Below, in pieces: positions 42,762 to 51,836 of a stretch of DNA of 64,000 nucleotides; positions within the stretch are counted from its first letter, which is position 1, and each line of letters begins with the position of its first letter. The DNA comes from Flavobacterium hydatis (GTDB lineage: Bacteria; Bacteroidota; Bacteroidia; Flavobacteriales; Flavobacteriaceae), in NCBI RefSeq assembly GCF_000737695.1, contig NZ_JPRM01000006.1:186001-250000 (forward strand), given 5' to 3'. The notes beneath the pieces were generated by a model. It saw only the letters and a program-made list of their open reading frames with translations. It made no database searches and was not told where the DNA came from. The position numbers and the translations under genes are program-made.

Positions 42762-43577
42762 TTATCCATAAAACTCAACCATCATCCACCAAAAAATCGG
42801 AATACTTTCGACCCAGAAAGAAGTATAATATTTAGGTCTTTTTTCATTTGCAAAAACAATGAAAAGGGATAACACAAGAACCATGATTAAATTTATCACC
42901 AATTGATTTTTATCAAGATTTAGTCTTAAAAACTCCAAAAAATAAAACGGAATTAAAAGCGATAGTCCCAAAATCTTAGTTCGCTTTACTCCTATTTGCT
43001 GAGGAACAGTTTGCAAATGCGGATCATCATTTGCCAAATCGATAATCTCAAAAATTAATATTAGTACAAAAACCAAGATAAAACGCTGTACACATTTTAA
43101 ATAAAAATCAGAAGTAAAAGCAATTTCAGCATTTATTAATGGTAAAACCAAAGTGGCTCCAACCCAACAAAGTGAAACTATATATATTTTGACCCCAGCC
43201 CAATTTCTAGCATTTTTTCTATTAGGAAAAAAAGGAAGTGTATAAAGCGCCGTAATAGCAAGAATTCCAACCGAAACAATTTGTGTTATTTGATGTAATT
43301 GAAAAAAATAATATCCAACCAACAAAAGGGAACAAAAACTAGAAACAGCAATAATTTTTAATTGGTTGCCTATTGGCGCTCTGTTTACACGAACTAAGGC
43401 ATCGTATTTTACAAAATTATATCCTACAATGGTCCCGAAAAATGCGAACAAAGCCATTGACTCATCATACTCAATACCAAACATATGGAACGTTAATCGC
43501 ACCAAAGCATAACATGATAAAGCAACGTGAATACTGCTATTGATATAAAAATTAAATAACTGTGTAACTACCTTCAT
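42762..43577 (-). CDS. UbiA-like prenyltransferase family membrane protein
   Basis: 271 aa with about 7-8 hydrophobic helices. EIIDLANDDPHLQTVPQQIGVKR matches the second aspartate-rich segment of UbiA (DxxD then KT[LI]P), while the first NDxxD-type motif is degenerate (NFVKYDALVRVNR). A membrane prenyltransferase fold is likely; activity and substrate uncertain. Convergent with the DUF1090 gene, divergent from gcvP. Confidence 0.68.
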   Translation of the reverse strand: MKVVTQLFNFYINSSIHVALSCYALVRLTFHMFGIEYDESMALFAFFGTIVGYNFVKYDALVRVNRAPIGNQLKIIAVSSFCSLLLVGYYFFQLHQITQIVSVGILAITALYTLPFFPNRKNARNWAGVKIYIVSLCWVGATLVLPLINAEIAFTSDFYLKCVQRFILVFVLILIFEIIDLANDDPHLQTVPQQIGVKRTKILGLSLLIPFYFLEFLRLNLDKNQLVINLIMVLVLSLFIVFANEKRPKYYTSFWVESIPIFWWMMVEFYG

Positions 43578-43673
43578 ATAACAAAACTAATCAATTAATA
43601 AGAAATCAACCCTTTAGTTGTAAATTTGATAAAAAATGCAATAAAAAATAGCTATTAAATTATTAATAATACT

Positions 43674-43681
43674 TAATTTTG
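43674..43681 (+). promoter_or_regulatory. -7 box of gcvP (TAATTTTG)
   Basis: Exact TAnnTTTG 30 bases before the gcvP ATG; its position rules out the TTG-initiated extension at 43679. Confidence 0.6.
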
Positions 43682-43711
43682 CACCACAAAAAACAACACT
43701 TTTACTACTAT

Positions 43712-46561
43712 ATGAAAACAGATGCTTTTGCTTTAAGACACATTGGTCCGAGAGAAACCGACCATCAACAAATGTTGAAAACAATTGGAGTTGAATCTAT
43801 TGAACAACTCGTTTATGAAACGCTTCCAGATGACATTCGTTTAAAAGCACCGTTAAACTTAGATCCTGCAATGACAGAATATGAGTTTTCAAATCACATA
43901 CACCAATTAGGAAATAAAAATAAGGTTTTTAAATCATATATTGGTTTAGGATACAACCAAGCTATTGTTCCAGCTGTAATTCAAAGAAATGTTTTTGAAA
44001 ACCCAGGATGGTACACAGCATACACACCTTACCAAGCTGAAATAGCTCAAGGTCGTTTAGAAGCAATCCTTAATTTTCAAACTACAGTTATTGAATTAAC
44101 CGGAATGGAAATTGCAAATGCATCATTATTAGATGAAGCAACTGCTGCTGCCGAGGCAATGGCACTTTTATTTGATGTAAGATCAAGAGACCAAAAGAAA
44201 AACGAAATCAATAAGTTTTTCGTTTCTGAAGAAATTTTACCACAAACATTATCAGTTTTACAAACTCGTGCAACACCTATCGGAGTTGAACTAGTTATAG
44301 GAAATCACGAAACATTCGATTTCTCAACAGCTTATTTTGGAGCAATCCTACAATATCCTGGAAAATACGGACAAGTTCATGATTATGCTGCATTTATCGC
44401 TAAAGCAAAAGAAAACGAAATTAAAGTTGCTGTTGCTGCCGATATTTTAAGCTTAGCAAAATTAACTCCTCCTGGAGAAATGGGAGCTGCTGTTGTTGTA
44501 GGAACTACACAACGTTTTGGAATTCCGTTAGGATACGGTGGACCACACGCCGCTTATTTTGCAACTAAAGACGAATACAAACGAAGCATGCCAGGACGTA
44601 TCATTGGTGTTACAATCGATACTAACGGAAACCGTGCTTTGCGTATGGCATTACAAACTCGTGAGCAACATATAAAACGTGATAAAGCAACTTCAAACAT
44701 TTGTACTGCACAGGTATTATTATCTGTAATGGCAGGAATGTATGCAGTATATCACGGACCAAAAGGATTGCAATACATCGCAGACAAAGTTCACGCTGCA
44801 ACTGCAACACTTGCAAACGAATTAAAAAAATTAGGTGTAGAGCAAACTAATACTGCATTCTTTGATACTATCGTTGTAAAAGCTGATGCTAAAAAAGTAC
44901 GCACAATTGCAGAACAAAACGAAATTAACTTTTACTACATCGACGATAACACAATTTCTATTTCGTTAAACGAAACAGTGAGTGTTGCCGAAGTAAACGA
45001 AATCATTTCTGTTTTCGCTACAGCTACAAATCAACAAGCTACAACAATCGATAGCTTAACAAATACAAATCATTTCCCAGAGCATTTAAAAAGAACATCA
45101 TCATTTTTAGAGCACGATGTTTTTAATAAATACCATTCAGAAACAGCTTTGATGCGTTACATCAAAATGTTAGAACGTAAAGATTTAGCTTTAAATCACT
45201 CGATGATTTCGCTTGGTTCTTGTACGATGAAACTGAATGCAGCTTCAGAAATGTTACCATTAAGTAGCCCACAATGGAACAACATTCACCCTTTTGCTCC
45301 GCTTGATCAAGCACAAGGATATCAGGAAATGTTGAAAAAACTAGAGCAACAATTAAATGTTATCACAGGTTTTGCTGGAACAACTTTGCAACCAAACTCT
45401 GGTGCACAAGGAGAATATGCAGGTCTTATGGTTATTCGTGCTTATCACCAATCAAAAGGAGATCACCACAGAAACATTGCTTTAATTCCTTCATCTGCAC
45501 ACGGAACAAATCCTGCATCTGCTGCAATGGCTGGAATGAAAGTTATCGTTACTAAAACTTTAGAAAACGGAAATATCGACGTAGAAGATTTACGTGAAAA
45601 AGCAATCTTGCATAAAGACAATCTTTCTTGTTTAATGGTAACTTACCCATCTACACATGGAGTTTACGAAAGTGCTATTAAAGAAATTACACAATTGATC
45701 CACGATAACGGAGGTCAAGTATATATGGATGGTGCAAATATGAATGCTCAGGTAGGATTAACAAATCCTGCTACAATTGGAGCTGACGTTTGTCACTTAA
45801 ACCTACACAAAACATTTGCAATCCCTCACGGTGGTGGTGGACCAGGAGTTGGACCAATTTGCGTTGCGCCACAACTAGTTCCATTTTTACCAGGAAACCC
45901 AGTTATAGCAACAGGAGGAGATCATGCCATTACAGCTATTTCTGCAGCTCCATGGGGTTCAGCATTAGTTTGTTTAATCTCTTACGGATACATCTCGATG
46001 TTAGGAGCCGAAGGTTTAAAAAGCGCTACACAACATGCCATTTTAAATGCTAACTACATCAAAGAAAAATTAAGCGGTCATTACGAAACTTTATATTCTG
46101 GAGAAATGGGTCGTGCAGCTCACGAAATGATCCTAGAATGTCGTCCTTTTAAACAAAAAGGAATCGAAGTTACAGATATTGCAAAACGTTTAATGGATTA
46201 TGGTTTCCATGCTCCAACAGTTTCTTTCCCAGTTGCAGGAACATTAATGATTGAGCCTACAGAGAGTGAAAACTTAGAAGAATTAGACCGTTTTTGTGAT
46301 GCTATGATTTCTATTCGTAAAGAAATAGAAGCTTCGACTATCGAAGACAAAAACAACGTATTAAAAAATTCTCCACATACATTAGCAATGCTTACTACAG
46401 ATGTTTGGGATTTCCCATACACAAGAGAGCAAGCAGCTTTCCCATTAGACTATATTGCCGAAAACAAATTCTGGCCAACTGTACGCAGAGCCGATGATGC
46501 TTTTGGAGATAGAAATTTAGTATGTAGTTGCGCTCCTATTGAAGCCTACATGGAAGAGTAA
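43712..46561 (+). CDS. gcvP: Glycine dehydrogenase (decarboxylating), P-protein
   Basis: 949 aa from ATG 43712 (MKTDAFALRHIGPRETD). PLP-dependent P-protein of the glycine cleavage system: glycine decarboxylation and transfer of aminomethyl to the lipoyl H-protein. Two tandem PLP-fold halves; the PLP lysine is in HLNLHKTFAIPHGGGGPG and the GSCTMKLNAASEM signature is present, as in full-length fused GcvP. Monocistronic with promoter and terminator; gcvH and gcvT are elsewhere. Confidence 0.97.
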   Translation: MKTDAFALRHIGPRETDHQQMLKTIGVESIEQLVYETLPDDIRLKAPLNLDPAMTEYEFSNHIHQLGNKNKVFKSYIGLGYNQAIVPAVIQRNVFENPGWYTAYTPYQAEIAQGRLEAILNFQTTVIELTGMEIANASLLDEATAAAEAMALLFDVRSRDQKKNEINKFFVSEEILPQTLSVLQTRATPIGVELVIGNHETFDFSTAYFGAILQYPGKYGQVHDYAAFIAKAKENEIKVAVAADILSLAKLTPPGEMGAAVVVGTTQRFGIPLGYGGPHAAYFATKDEYKRSMPGRIIGVTIDTNGNRALRMALQTREQHIKRDKATSNICTAQVLLSVMAGMYAVYHGPKGLQYIADKVHAATATLANELKKLGVEQTNTAFFDTIVVKADAKKVRTIAEQNEINFYYIDDNTISISLNETVSVAEVNEIISVFATATNQQATTIDSLTNTNHFPEHLKRTSSFLEHDVFNKYHSETALMRYIKMLERKDLALNHSMISLGSCTMKLNAASEMLPLSSPQWNNIHPFAPLDQAQGYQEMLKKLEQQLNVITGFAGTTLQPNSGAQGEYAGLMVIRAYHQSKGDHHRNIALIPSSAHGTNPASAAMAGMKVIVTKTLENGNIDVEDLREKAILHKDNLSCLMVTYPSTHGVYESAIKEITQLIHDNGGQVYMDGANMNAQVGLTNPATIGADVCHLNLHKTFAIPHGGGGPGVGPICVAPQLVPFLPGNPVIATGGDHAITAISAAPWGSALVCLISYGYISMLGAEGLKSATQHAILNANYIKEKLSGHYETLYSGEMGRAAHEMILECRPFKQKGIEVTDIAKRLMDYGFHAPTVSFPVAGTLMIEPTESENLEELDRFCDAMISIRKEIEASTIEDKNNVLKNSPHTLAMLTTDVWDFPYTREQAAFPLDYIAENKFWPTVRRADDAFGDRNLVCSCAPIEAYMEE

Positions 46562-46580
46562 AAACAAAAGCTATTCTTAC

Positions 46581-46612
46581 AAATGCCTCGATTAATCGAG
46601 GCATTTTTTTTT
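46581..46612 (+). terminator. Terminator of gcvP
   Basis: AAATGCCTCGATT / AATCGAGGCATTT stem, immediately followed by T8. Confidence 0.9.
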
Positions 46613-46822
46613 GATATAATAAAATATTTTTAAAATAAATTTCCAATCAGCTCCAATTTACTCAATAAAAAACTCAAAAAACCTGAATATTAATTAATAA
46701 ATAACCAATTATTCCCTTAAAACAGAAATTATTCCATAATTATATGCATGCATAGTAAATATTATGGTTGTAATTATTATTTTATTTCTAAATTAGCCTA
46801 AATTATTTTGGAAAACTGCATA

Positions 46823-47881
46823 ATGAAAATAAAAATAACTGGAATAGGTAGCTATATTCCGCATAAAGAAATAAAGAATACGGATTTTGATAAACATGTA
46901 TTTTTAAACGAAGACGGAACTCCTTTTGGCTACCCAAACGAGGTTGTCATTAATAAATTCAAAGGTATAACAGGAATTGAAAACAGACGTTATGCCGAAG
47001 ATCAATATACTTCTTCCGATTTAGCATTCTTCGCTTCACAAAAAGCAATCGAAAATGCCAAAATCGACCCAGAAACTCTTGATTATATTATTTTCGCACA
47101 CAACTTTGGTGATGTAAAATACGGAACAACCCAATCTGATATTTTACCAAGTTTAGCAACACGTGTAAAAAATAAATTAGGAATAAAAAACCCTAAATGT
47201 GTAGCCTACGATATTCTTTTTGGATGTCCAGGATGGATTGAAGGCGTACTACAAGCAAATGCTTTTATCAAATCTGGTATGGCAAAAAAATGTTTGGTTA
47301 TTGGAGCTGAAACTCTTTCTAGAGTTGTAGATGATCATGATAGAGATTCTATGATATACTCAGATGGAGCTGGAGCATCAGTGATTGAAGCTTCTGATGA
47401 TGAAACGGGATTATTATCTTACGAAAGCGCCACTTTTGCAAGTGAAGAAGCTGGATATTTATACTTCGGTAAATCATATAACCCAGATTTAGACCCAGAC
47501 ACGAAATACATAAAAATGTATGGTCGTAAAATATATGAATTTGCATTAAGCCAAGTTCCGGCGGCTATGAAAAGCTGTTTAGACAAAAGCGGAATCGCCA
47601 TTGATGATGTAAAAAAAATCCTAATACATCAGGCAAACGAAAAAATGGACGAAGCAATTATCCATCGTTTCTACAAATTATACGGCAAAACTCCACCAGA
47701 AAACATCATGCCTATGTGTATTCATGATTTAGGAAACAGCAGCGTAGCAACAGTTCCAACACTTTATGACCTATTAATACAAGGAAAATTAGAGAATCAT
47801 GAAATTAACAAAGGCGACGTTGTAATTTTTGCATCTGTTGGAGCAGGAATGAACGTAAATGCTTTTGTATATCGATATTAG
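46823..47881 (+). CDS. 3-oxoacyl-ACP synthase III (FabH-like)
   Basis: 352 aa from ATG 46823 (MKIKITGIGSYIPHKE); the extension to 46808 uses TTG. Thiolase fold with catalytic Cys in LFGCPGW, His in LIHQANEKMDEAII and Asn in DLGNSSVATVPTL. The active-site triad of FabH is intact, with variant context (GCPGW instead of ACAGF). It could start fatty-acid or secondary-lipid synthesis; its distance from other fab genes suggests an accessory KASIII with a non-standard primer. Substrate not deducible. Confidence 0.85.
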   Translation: MKIKITGIGSYIPHKEIKNTDFDKHVFLNEDGTPFGYPNEVVINKFKGITGIENRRYAEDQYTSSDLAFFASQKAIENAKIDPETLDYIIFAHNFGDVKYGTTQSDILPSLATRVKNKLGIKNPKCVAYDILFGCPGWIEGVLQANAFIKSGMAKKCLVIGAETLSRVVDDHDRDSMIYSDGAGASVIEASDDETGLLSYESATFASEEAGYLYFGKSYNPDLDPDTKYIKMYGRKIYEFALSQVPAAMKSCLDKSGIAIDDVKKILIHQANEKMDEAIIHRFYKLYGKTPPENIMPMCIHDLGNSSVATVPTLYDLLIQGKLENHEINKGDVVIFASVGAGMNVNAFVYRY

Positions 47882-47882
47882 T

Positions 47883-47945
47883 TAGTTTACAGTAACACTA
47901 TTCAGTTGCAGTTTACAGTATGCTAAACTGATTACTGAGACTGAA
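47883..47945. repeat. Dispersed CAGTTGCAGTTTACAGT repeat
   Basis: Contains GTTTACAGTAACACTATTCAG and CAGTTGCAGTTTACAG-type units and ACTGAGACTGAATAC, again the short-repeat family seen at 13021, 17515 and 18358. Confidence 0.5.
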
Positions 47946-47985
47946 TACTAAAAAGTCCGCATTTTAAAATGCGGACTTTTTAGTA
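47946..47985 (+). terminator. Terminator of the KASIII gene
   Basis: CTAAAAAGTCCGCATTTT / AAAATGCGGACTTTTTAG perfect inverted repeat with T5; the -7 box of the next gene starts at its right edge. Confidence 0.88.
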
Positions 47986-47991
47986 TATTTG
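47984..47991 (+). promoter_or_regulatory. -7 box (TATATTTG)
   Basis: Exact TAnnTTTG, 51 bases before the ATG at 48043, overlapping the end of the terminator. Confidence 0.55.
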
Positions 47992-48012
47992 CACCCTAAT
48001 TAAAACTAAGAA

Positions 48013-48038
48013 CGAGAGATTGCTTCGTTCCTCGCAAT
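48013..48038. repeat. Short palindromic repeat piece in a 5' UTR
   Basis: CGAGAGATTGCTTCGTTCCTCG with ATTGC/GCAAT arms; resembles a widely scattered ATTGCTTCGT...CTCGCAAT unit of Bacteroidota. Between the -7 box and the ATG at 48043, so it is in the leader of the methyltransferase mRNA. Confidence 0.5.
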
Positions 48039-48042
48039 AACT

Positions 48043-48564
48043 ATGTACGAAAAAACATTTCCGAATAAACGATTCAAACATACTTTAGAATTTCTAAAAA
48101 AACACATCACAACATCCGAAACTGTTTTGGATTTAGGAGTTGAAAATCCGTTTTCTAAGATCATGAAAGCCGAAGGATTTAAAGTAAAAAATACAACTGG
48201 CGAAGATTTAGATATCGACCAAAGCGTATTTTCTACCGAAAAACAAGATGTGGTTACTGCTTTCGAAATCTTCGAACATTTGCTAAATCCATTCACAATC
48301 TTAAACGAAATAAAATCAGATAAACTTTTTATCTCGATTCCTATGCGTTTATGGTTCTCGCCAGCATATCGTAGTAAAACAGATATGTGGGACAGACACT
48401 ATCATGAATTTGAAGATTGGCAATTAGACTGGCTTCTTGAAAAAACAGGTTGGAAAATTATCGACAAAGAAAAATGGACTAATCCGGTAAAAAAATTCGG
48501 AATCCGTCCTTTATTAAGAAGATTTACCAATAGATACTATATTGTATACGCAGAAAGAAAATAG
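48043..48564 (+). CDS. Class I methyltransferase-like protein
   Basis: 173 aa. Motif I reads VLDLGVENPFSKIMKAEGF (Gly-rich loop reduced), then DVVTAFEIFEHLLNPFTIL as the UbiE/type-11 motif II-III region; C-terminal FHEF..WQLDWLLEKTGWKI. Shorter than typical; SAM binding likely but the loop is atypical, so activity is uncertain. Starts the run with the GT2 and MlaE/MlaF genes (30-base gap to GT2). Confidence 0.75.
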   Translation: MYEKTFPNKRFKHTLEFLKKHITTSETVLDLGVENPFSKIMKAEGFKVKNTTGEDLDIDQSVFSTEKQDVVTAFEIFEHLLNPFTILNEIKSDKLFISIPMRLWFSPAYRSKTDMWDRHYHEFEDWQLDWLLEKTGWKIIDKEKWTNPVKKFGIRPLLRRFTNRYYIVYAERK

Positions 48565-48594
48565 TTTTCAGTATCAGTTTCCAGTTTATTAAAT

Positions 48595-49443
48595 ATGAAA
48601 TATTACATTGTTATACCGGCACATAACGAGCAAGAACTTATTGGCTTAACGCTGCAATCATTGATTTCGCAAACCGTTTTACCAAAAAAGATTGTTGTAG
48701 TCAATGATAATTCAACCGATAAAACGGAAGAAGTTGTATTGAATTATGCCAAAGAAAATCCATATATATCATTGGTAAACAAAACCTCGAGTGCTATACA
48801 TTTGCCAGGAAGCAAAGTAATCCAAGCATTTCATAAAGGATTTGAAACCCTTGATGATGATTATGATATCATTGTAAAAATAGATGGAGATTTAATTTTT
48901 CCACCTAACTATTTCGAAACTATCACCTCTCACTTTCAATCTGATCCTAAAATCGGAATGGCTGGAGGATTTTGTTATATAGAAAAAAATGGAGATTGGG
49001 TATTAGAAAACCTAACTGATAAAGACCATATTCGCGGCGCATTAAAAGCTTATCGAAAAGAAACTTATCAGCAAATTGGAGGTTTAAAAGCCTCAATGGG
49101 TTGGGATACGGTAGACGAATTACTTTGTAAATATTATGATTGGAAAATAGTTACTGATTCTTCTTTACACGTAAAACACCTTAAACCGACGGGGGCAAAC
49201 TACAACAAAACAGCTCGTTATAAACAAGGTGAAGCTTTTTACACCTTAGGATACGGTTTTTGGATCACAGCGATTGCATCTGCAAAGTTGGCTATGATGA
49301 AGAAAAAACCTTTACTATTCTTTGATTACATTAAAGGATTCCTGAAAGCAAAAAGAGCAAAAACACCATTATTGGTAACTGATGCACAAGCAAAATTCAT
49401 TCGAAATTATCGTTTGAAAAAAATGAAAGAAAAGCTTTTTTAG
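48595..49443 (+). CDS. Glycosyltransferase family 2
   Basis: 282 aa. GT-A: YYIVIPAHNEQELIGLTLQS, IVVVNDNSTDKTEEV, and the metal-binding DIIVKIDGDLIFPP; C-terminal amphipathic/basic helices. Sugar transfer to a lipid or polysaccharide acceptor at the inner membrane is probable. Thirty bases after the methyltransferase and 80 before the MlaE-type permease, which suggests an envelope role. Confidence 0.88.
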   Translation: MKYYIVIPAHNEQELIGLTLQSLISQTVLPKKIVVVNDNSTDKTEEVVLNYAKENPYISLVNKTSSAIHLPGSKVIQAFHKGFETLDDDYDIIVKIDGDLIFPPNYFETITSHFQSDPKIGMAGGFCYIEKNGDWVLENLTDKDHIRGALKAYRKETYQQIGGLKASMGWDTVDELLCKYYDWKIVTDSSLHVKHLKPTGANYNKTARYKQGEAFYTLGYGFWITAIASAKLAMMKKKPLLFFDYIKGFLKAKRAKTPLLVTDAQAKFIRNYRLKKMKEKLF

Positions 49444-49523
49444 TTCAAGCATTCAAAAAACTATAAATTCAAAACCGTAAACTGGCAACTATTTTCGTAA
49501 TTTAGCCCATATTCGTAAAAACT

Positions 49524-50273
49524 ATGATGCTCATTCGTTATTTATCCCAAATAGGAAGATACTTCTTGATGCTTAAAGAAATTTTCAACAAACAAACCAA
49601 ATGGTCTGTGATGAAAAAACTAATCTTTAAAGAAATTGATGACTTAATTATTGATTCCCTTGGTATTGTTTGTTTCATTTCATTCTTCGTAGGTGGAGTT
49701 GTTGCAATACAAACCGCATTAAACTTAACAAATCCATTAATTCCTAAATACTTAATTGGTTTTGCAACCAGACAATCTGTAATTTTAGAATTTGCTCCAA
49801 CATTTATTTCTGTTATTATGGCGGGAAAAATGGGATCTTTCATTACATCAAGTATAGGAACTATGCGTGTTACAGAGCAAATCGATGCGCTGGAAGTTAT
49901 GGGTGTAAACTCATTAAACTATCTTGTTTTCCCTAAAATAATTGCTTTATTACTATATCCATTTGTAATTGGTATTAGTATGTTCTTAGGTATTTTTGGT
50001 GGTTGGCTTGCTGGAGTTTACGGCGGATTTACAACTAGTGATGATTTTATAATGGGTGCTCAAATGGAGTTTATTCCGTTTCACATTACCTATGCGTTTA
50101 TTAAAACCATAATTTTCGCCATGTTATTGGCAACAATCCCATCTTTTCATGGTTATTATATGAAAGGTGGAGCGCTAGAAGTAGGAAAAGCAAGTACAGT
50201 AGCTTTCGTATGGACATCTGTATCGATTATCCTTTTTAATTATATACTAACACAATTGTTATTAGGCTCATGA
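49524..50273 (+). CDS. mlaE: MlaE-type ABC transporter permease
   Basis: 249 aa. DUF140/MlaE fold: VGGVVAIQTALNL, PTFISVIMAGKMGSFITSSI, GTMRVTEQIDALEVMGVNSL, with 5-6 membrane helices. Component of the inner-membrane complex that moves phospholipid between membranes (outer-membrane asymmetry or, in Bacteroidota, lipid trafficking). Overlaps mlaF by 4 bases (ATGA). ATG at 49524 is chosen; the next codon is also ATG. Confidence 0.9.
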   Translation: MMLIRYLSQIGRYFLMLKEIFNKQTKWSVMKKLIFKEIDDLIIDSLGIVCFISFFVGGVVAIQTALNLTNPLIPKYLIGFATRQSVILEFAPTFISVIMAGKMGSFITSSIGTMRVTEQIDALEVMGVNSLNYLVFPKIIALLLYPFVIGISMFLGIFGGWLAGVYGGFTTSDDFIMGAQMEFIPFHITYAFIKTIIFAMLLATIPSFHGYYMKGGALEVGKASTVAFVWTSVSIILFNYILTQLLLGS

Positions 50274-51031
50274 TAGAAGTAAAAAACATAGAAAAATCAT
50301 TTGGCGACAGCAAAGTACTTAAAGGTGTTTCGACCGTATTCGAAACCGGAAAAACGAACCTAATTATTGGGCAAAGTGGATCTGGAAAAACCGTATTATT
50401 AAAAAGTTTATTAGGTATTCATACTCCAGATTCTGGAACAATTGAGTTTGATGGCAGAGTTTATTCTGAACTTGATCCAGATGAAAAAAGAGAATTACGT
50501 ACAGAAATCGGAATGGTATTTCAAGGAAGTGCTTTGTTTGACTCTATGACTGTAGCCGAAAATGTAGCTTTCCCTCTTAAAATGTTTACCAAAGACACGG
50601 GTTCTAAAATTCAGGATCGTGTAGATTTCGTTTTAAAAAGAGTAAATCTAATTGATGCACACAAAAAACTACCTTCGGAAATTTCTGGAGGGATGCAAAA
50701 ACGTGTGGCTATTGCCCGCGCCATTGTAAACAACCCAAAATACTTATTTTGTGATGAACCAAACTCTGGTTTAGATCCAAATACTTCGACTTTAATTGAT
50801 AATTTAATTAAAGAAATCACCGAGGAGTATAACATCACTACTGTAATTAATACACATGATATGAACTCTGTGATGGAAATTGGTGAGAATATTTTATTCT
50901 TAAAAAATGGAGTAAAAGAATGGCAAGGTACTAAAGAAGAAATTTTCGTAACCGATAATAAAGCTATTGTCGAGTTTGTTTATTCTTCTAATTTGTTCAA
51001 AAAAGTAAGAGAAGCTTATTTAAAAGGATAA
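50270..51031 (+). CDS. mlaF: MlaF-type ABC transporter ATP-binding protein
   Basis: 253 aa. Walker A GQSGSGKT at residues 34-41, signature EISGGMQKRVAIARAI, Walker B YLFCDEPNSGLDP and H-loop VINTHDMNSV. ATPase of the MlaE permease encoded just upstream with ATGA overlap. No MCE protein gene follows here; it must lie elsewhere. A strong terminator follows the stop. Confidence 0.93.
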   Translation: MIEVKNIEKSFGDSKVLKGVSTVFETGKTNLIIGQSGSGKTVLLKSLLGIHTPDSGTIEFDGRVYSELDPDEKRELRTEIGMVFQGSALFDSMTVAENVAFPLKMFTKDTGSKIQDRVDFVLKRVNLIDAHKKLPSEISGGMQKRVAIARAIVNNPKYLFCDEPNSGLDPNTSTLIDNLIKEITEEYNITTVINTHDMNSVMEIGENILFLKNGVKEWQGTKEEIFVTDNKAIVEFVYSSNLFKKVREAYLKG

Positions 51032-51050
51032 TCACCTTTATATATTATGT

Positions 51051-51101
51051 TAAAAATCCCAAATTTCAATCTAAATAAAATTGAAATTTGGGATTTTTAT
51101 A
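51051..51101. terminator. Bidirectional rho-independent terminator
   Basis: AAAAATCCCAAATTTCAAT / ATTGAAATTTGGGATTTTT long stem, between the convergent mlaF and SprT-like genes. Confidence 0.9.
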
Positions 51102-51121
51102 TTTGCGTCTAATCGTAGATT

Positions 51122-51727
51122 TTAATCTCTGGCAACCAACAACTCGACTTCGGCATTTGGATTAAAAAGATATGTTCTTCCTGAGCTTATTTCTAAACAT
51201 TCAAAGCGTTTTGTTCTTACGGCTACTTTCTTAAAAACTTTCCCGTTGTGAATTCTGAAAACACTACCGTATGGAATCTCAAAAATATAATTTTTATCAT
51301 TCTGCTTGTCGTATTGCTTCAAAGCCAATGATAAAGTAGTATCAGTATCACTACTTGCCGTTGGGTTCTTAAAATGTCTCGCAAGCAGTGGCAACAAGTG
51401 ACTAGGAAATATCTCTGGACGAATAAAAGGAACCATCAATCGCTGAAAAGAATATTTCCATTCATTACCATGAGGTTTAATTTTTCTTCCAAATTTTTCG
51501 AACGCAACCAAATGCGAAATTTCATGAATTAATGTAATCAGAAACTTGTATTTATTCAAGCTAGAATTTACTGTAATCTCATGTTTACCGCTTGGCCCTT
51601 TTCTATAATCACCGTGACGAGTTTGCCTTTCGTTTACAATCTTAAGATGTACACGATTATCAACAATCAAGTCAAAAACAGGCTTTACGGCGTGTTCTGG
51701 GATATATTTAGATAGCGTTTCGTTCAA
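51122..51727 (-). CDS. SprT-like domain protein
   Basis: 201 aa. Zinc-metallopeptidase-like HEISH motif (FLITLIHEISHLVAFEKFG), further His in HGNEW; C-terminal beta part. SprT/SPRTN relatives include DNA-protein-crosslink proteases; the bacterial function is not established. Separated by a terminator from mlaF and by a 109-base repeat-containing gap from the SDR gene. Confidence 0.82.
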   Translation of the reverse strand: MNETLSKYIPEHAVKPVFDLIVDNRVHLKIVNERQTRHGDYRKGPSGKHEITVNSSLNKYKFLITLIHEISHLVAFEKFGRKIKPHGNEWKYSFQRLMVPFIRPEIFPSHLLPLLARHFKNPTASSDTDTTLSLALKQYDKQNDKNYIFEIPYGSVFRIHNGKVFKKVAVRTKRFECLEISSGRTYLFNPNAEVELLVARD

Positions 51728-51740
51728 AACAATTTTTATT

Positions 51741-51836
51741 ATAAATTATGAATTATGAGTTATAAGTTTTCTTTAAAATAATAATGCTTCACAACACCTT
51801 CTCTCAAAATCAAAACTTCTTATAACTTATAATTAA
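51741..51836. repeat. Intergenic inverted repeat
   Basis: AATTATGAGTTATAAGTTTT (left) against AAAACTTCTTATAACTTATA (right, inverted), about 35-40 bases apart, between the SDR and SprT-like genes; another dispersed short-repeat family. Confidence 0.55.

Noticed and set aside
46808-46822. TTG start extending the KASIII gene
   Set aside because: MKIKITGIG from the ATG at 46823 is the normal KASIII N-terminus.
51099-51106. TATATTTG promoter on the + strand after the mlaF terminator
   Set aside because: It would transcribe antisense to the SprT-like gene and has no downstream gene; one match to a short motif in AT-rich DNA is not enough.
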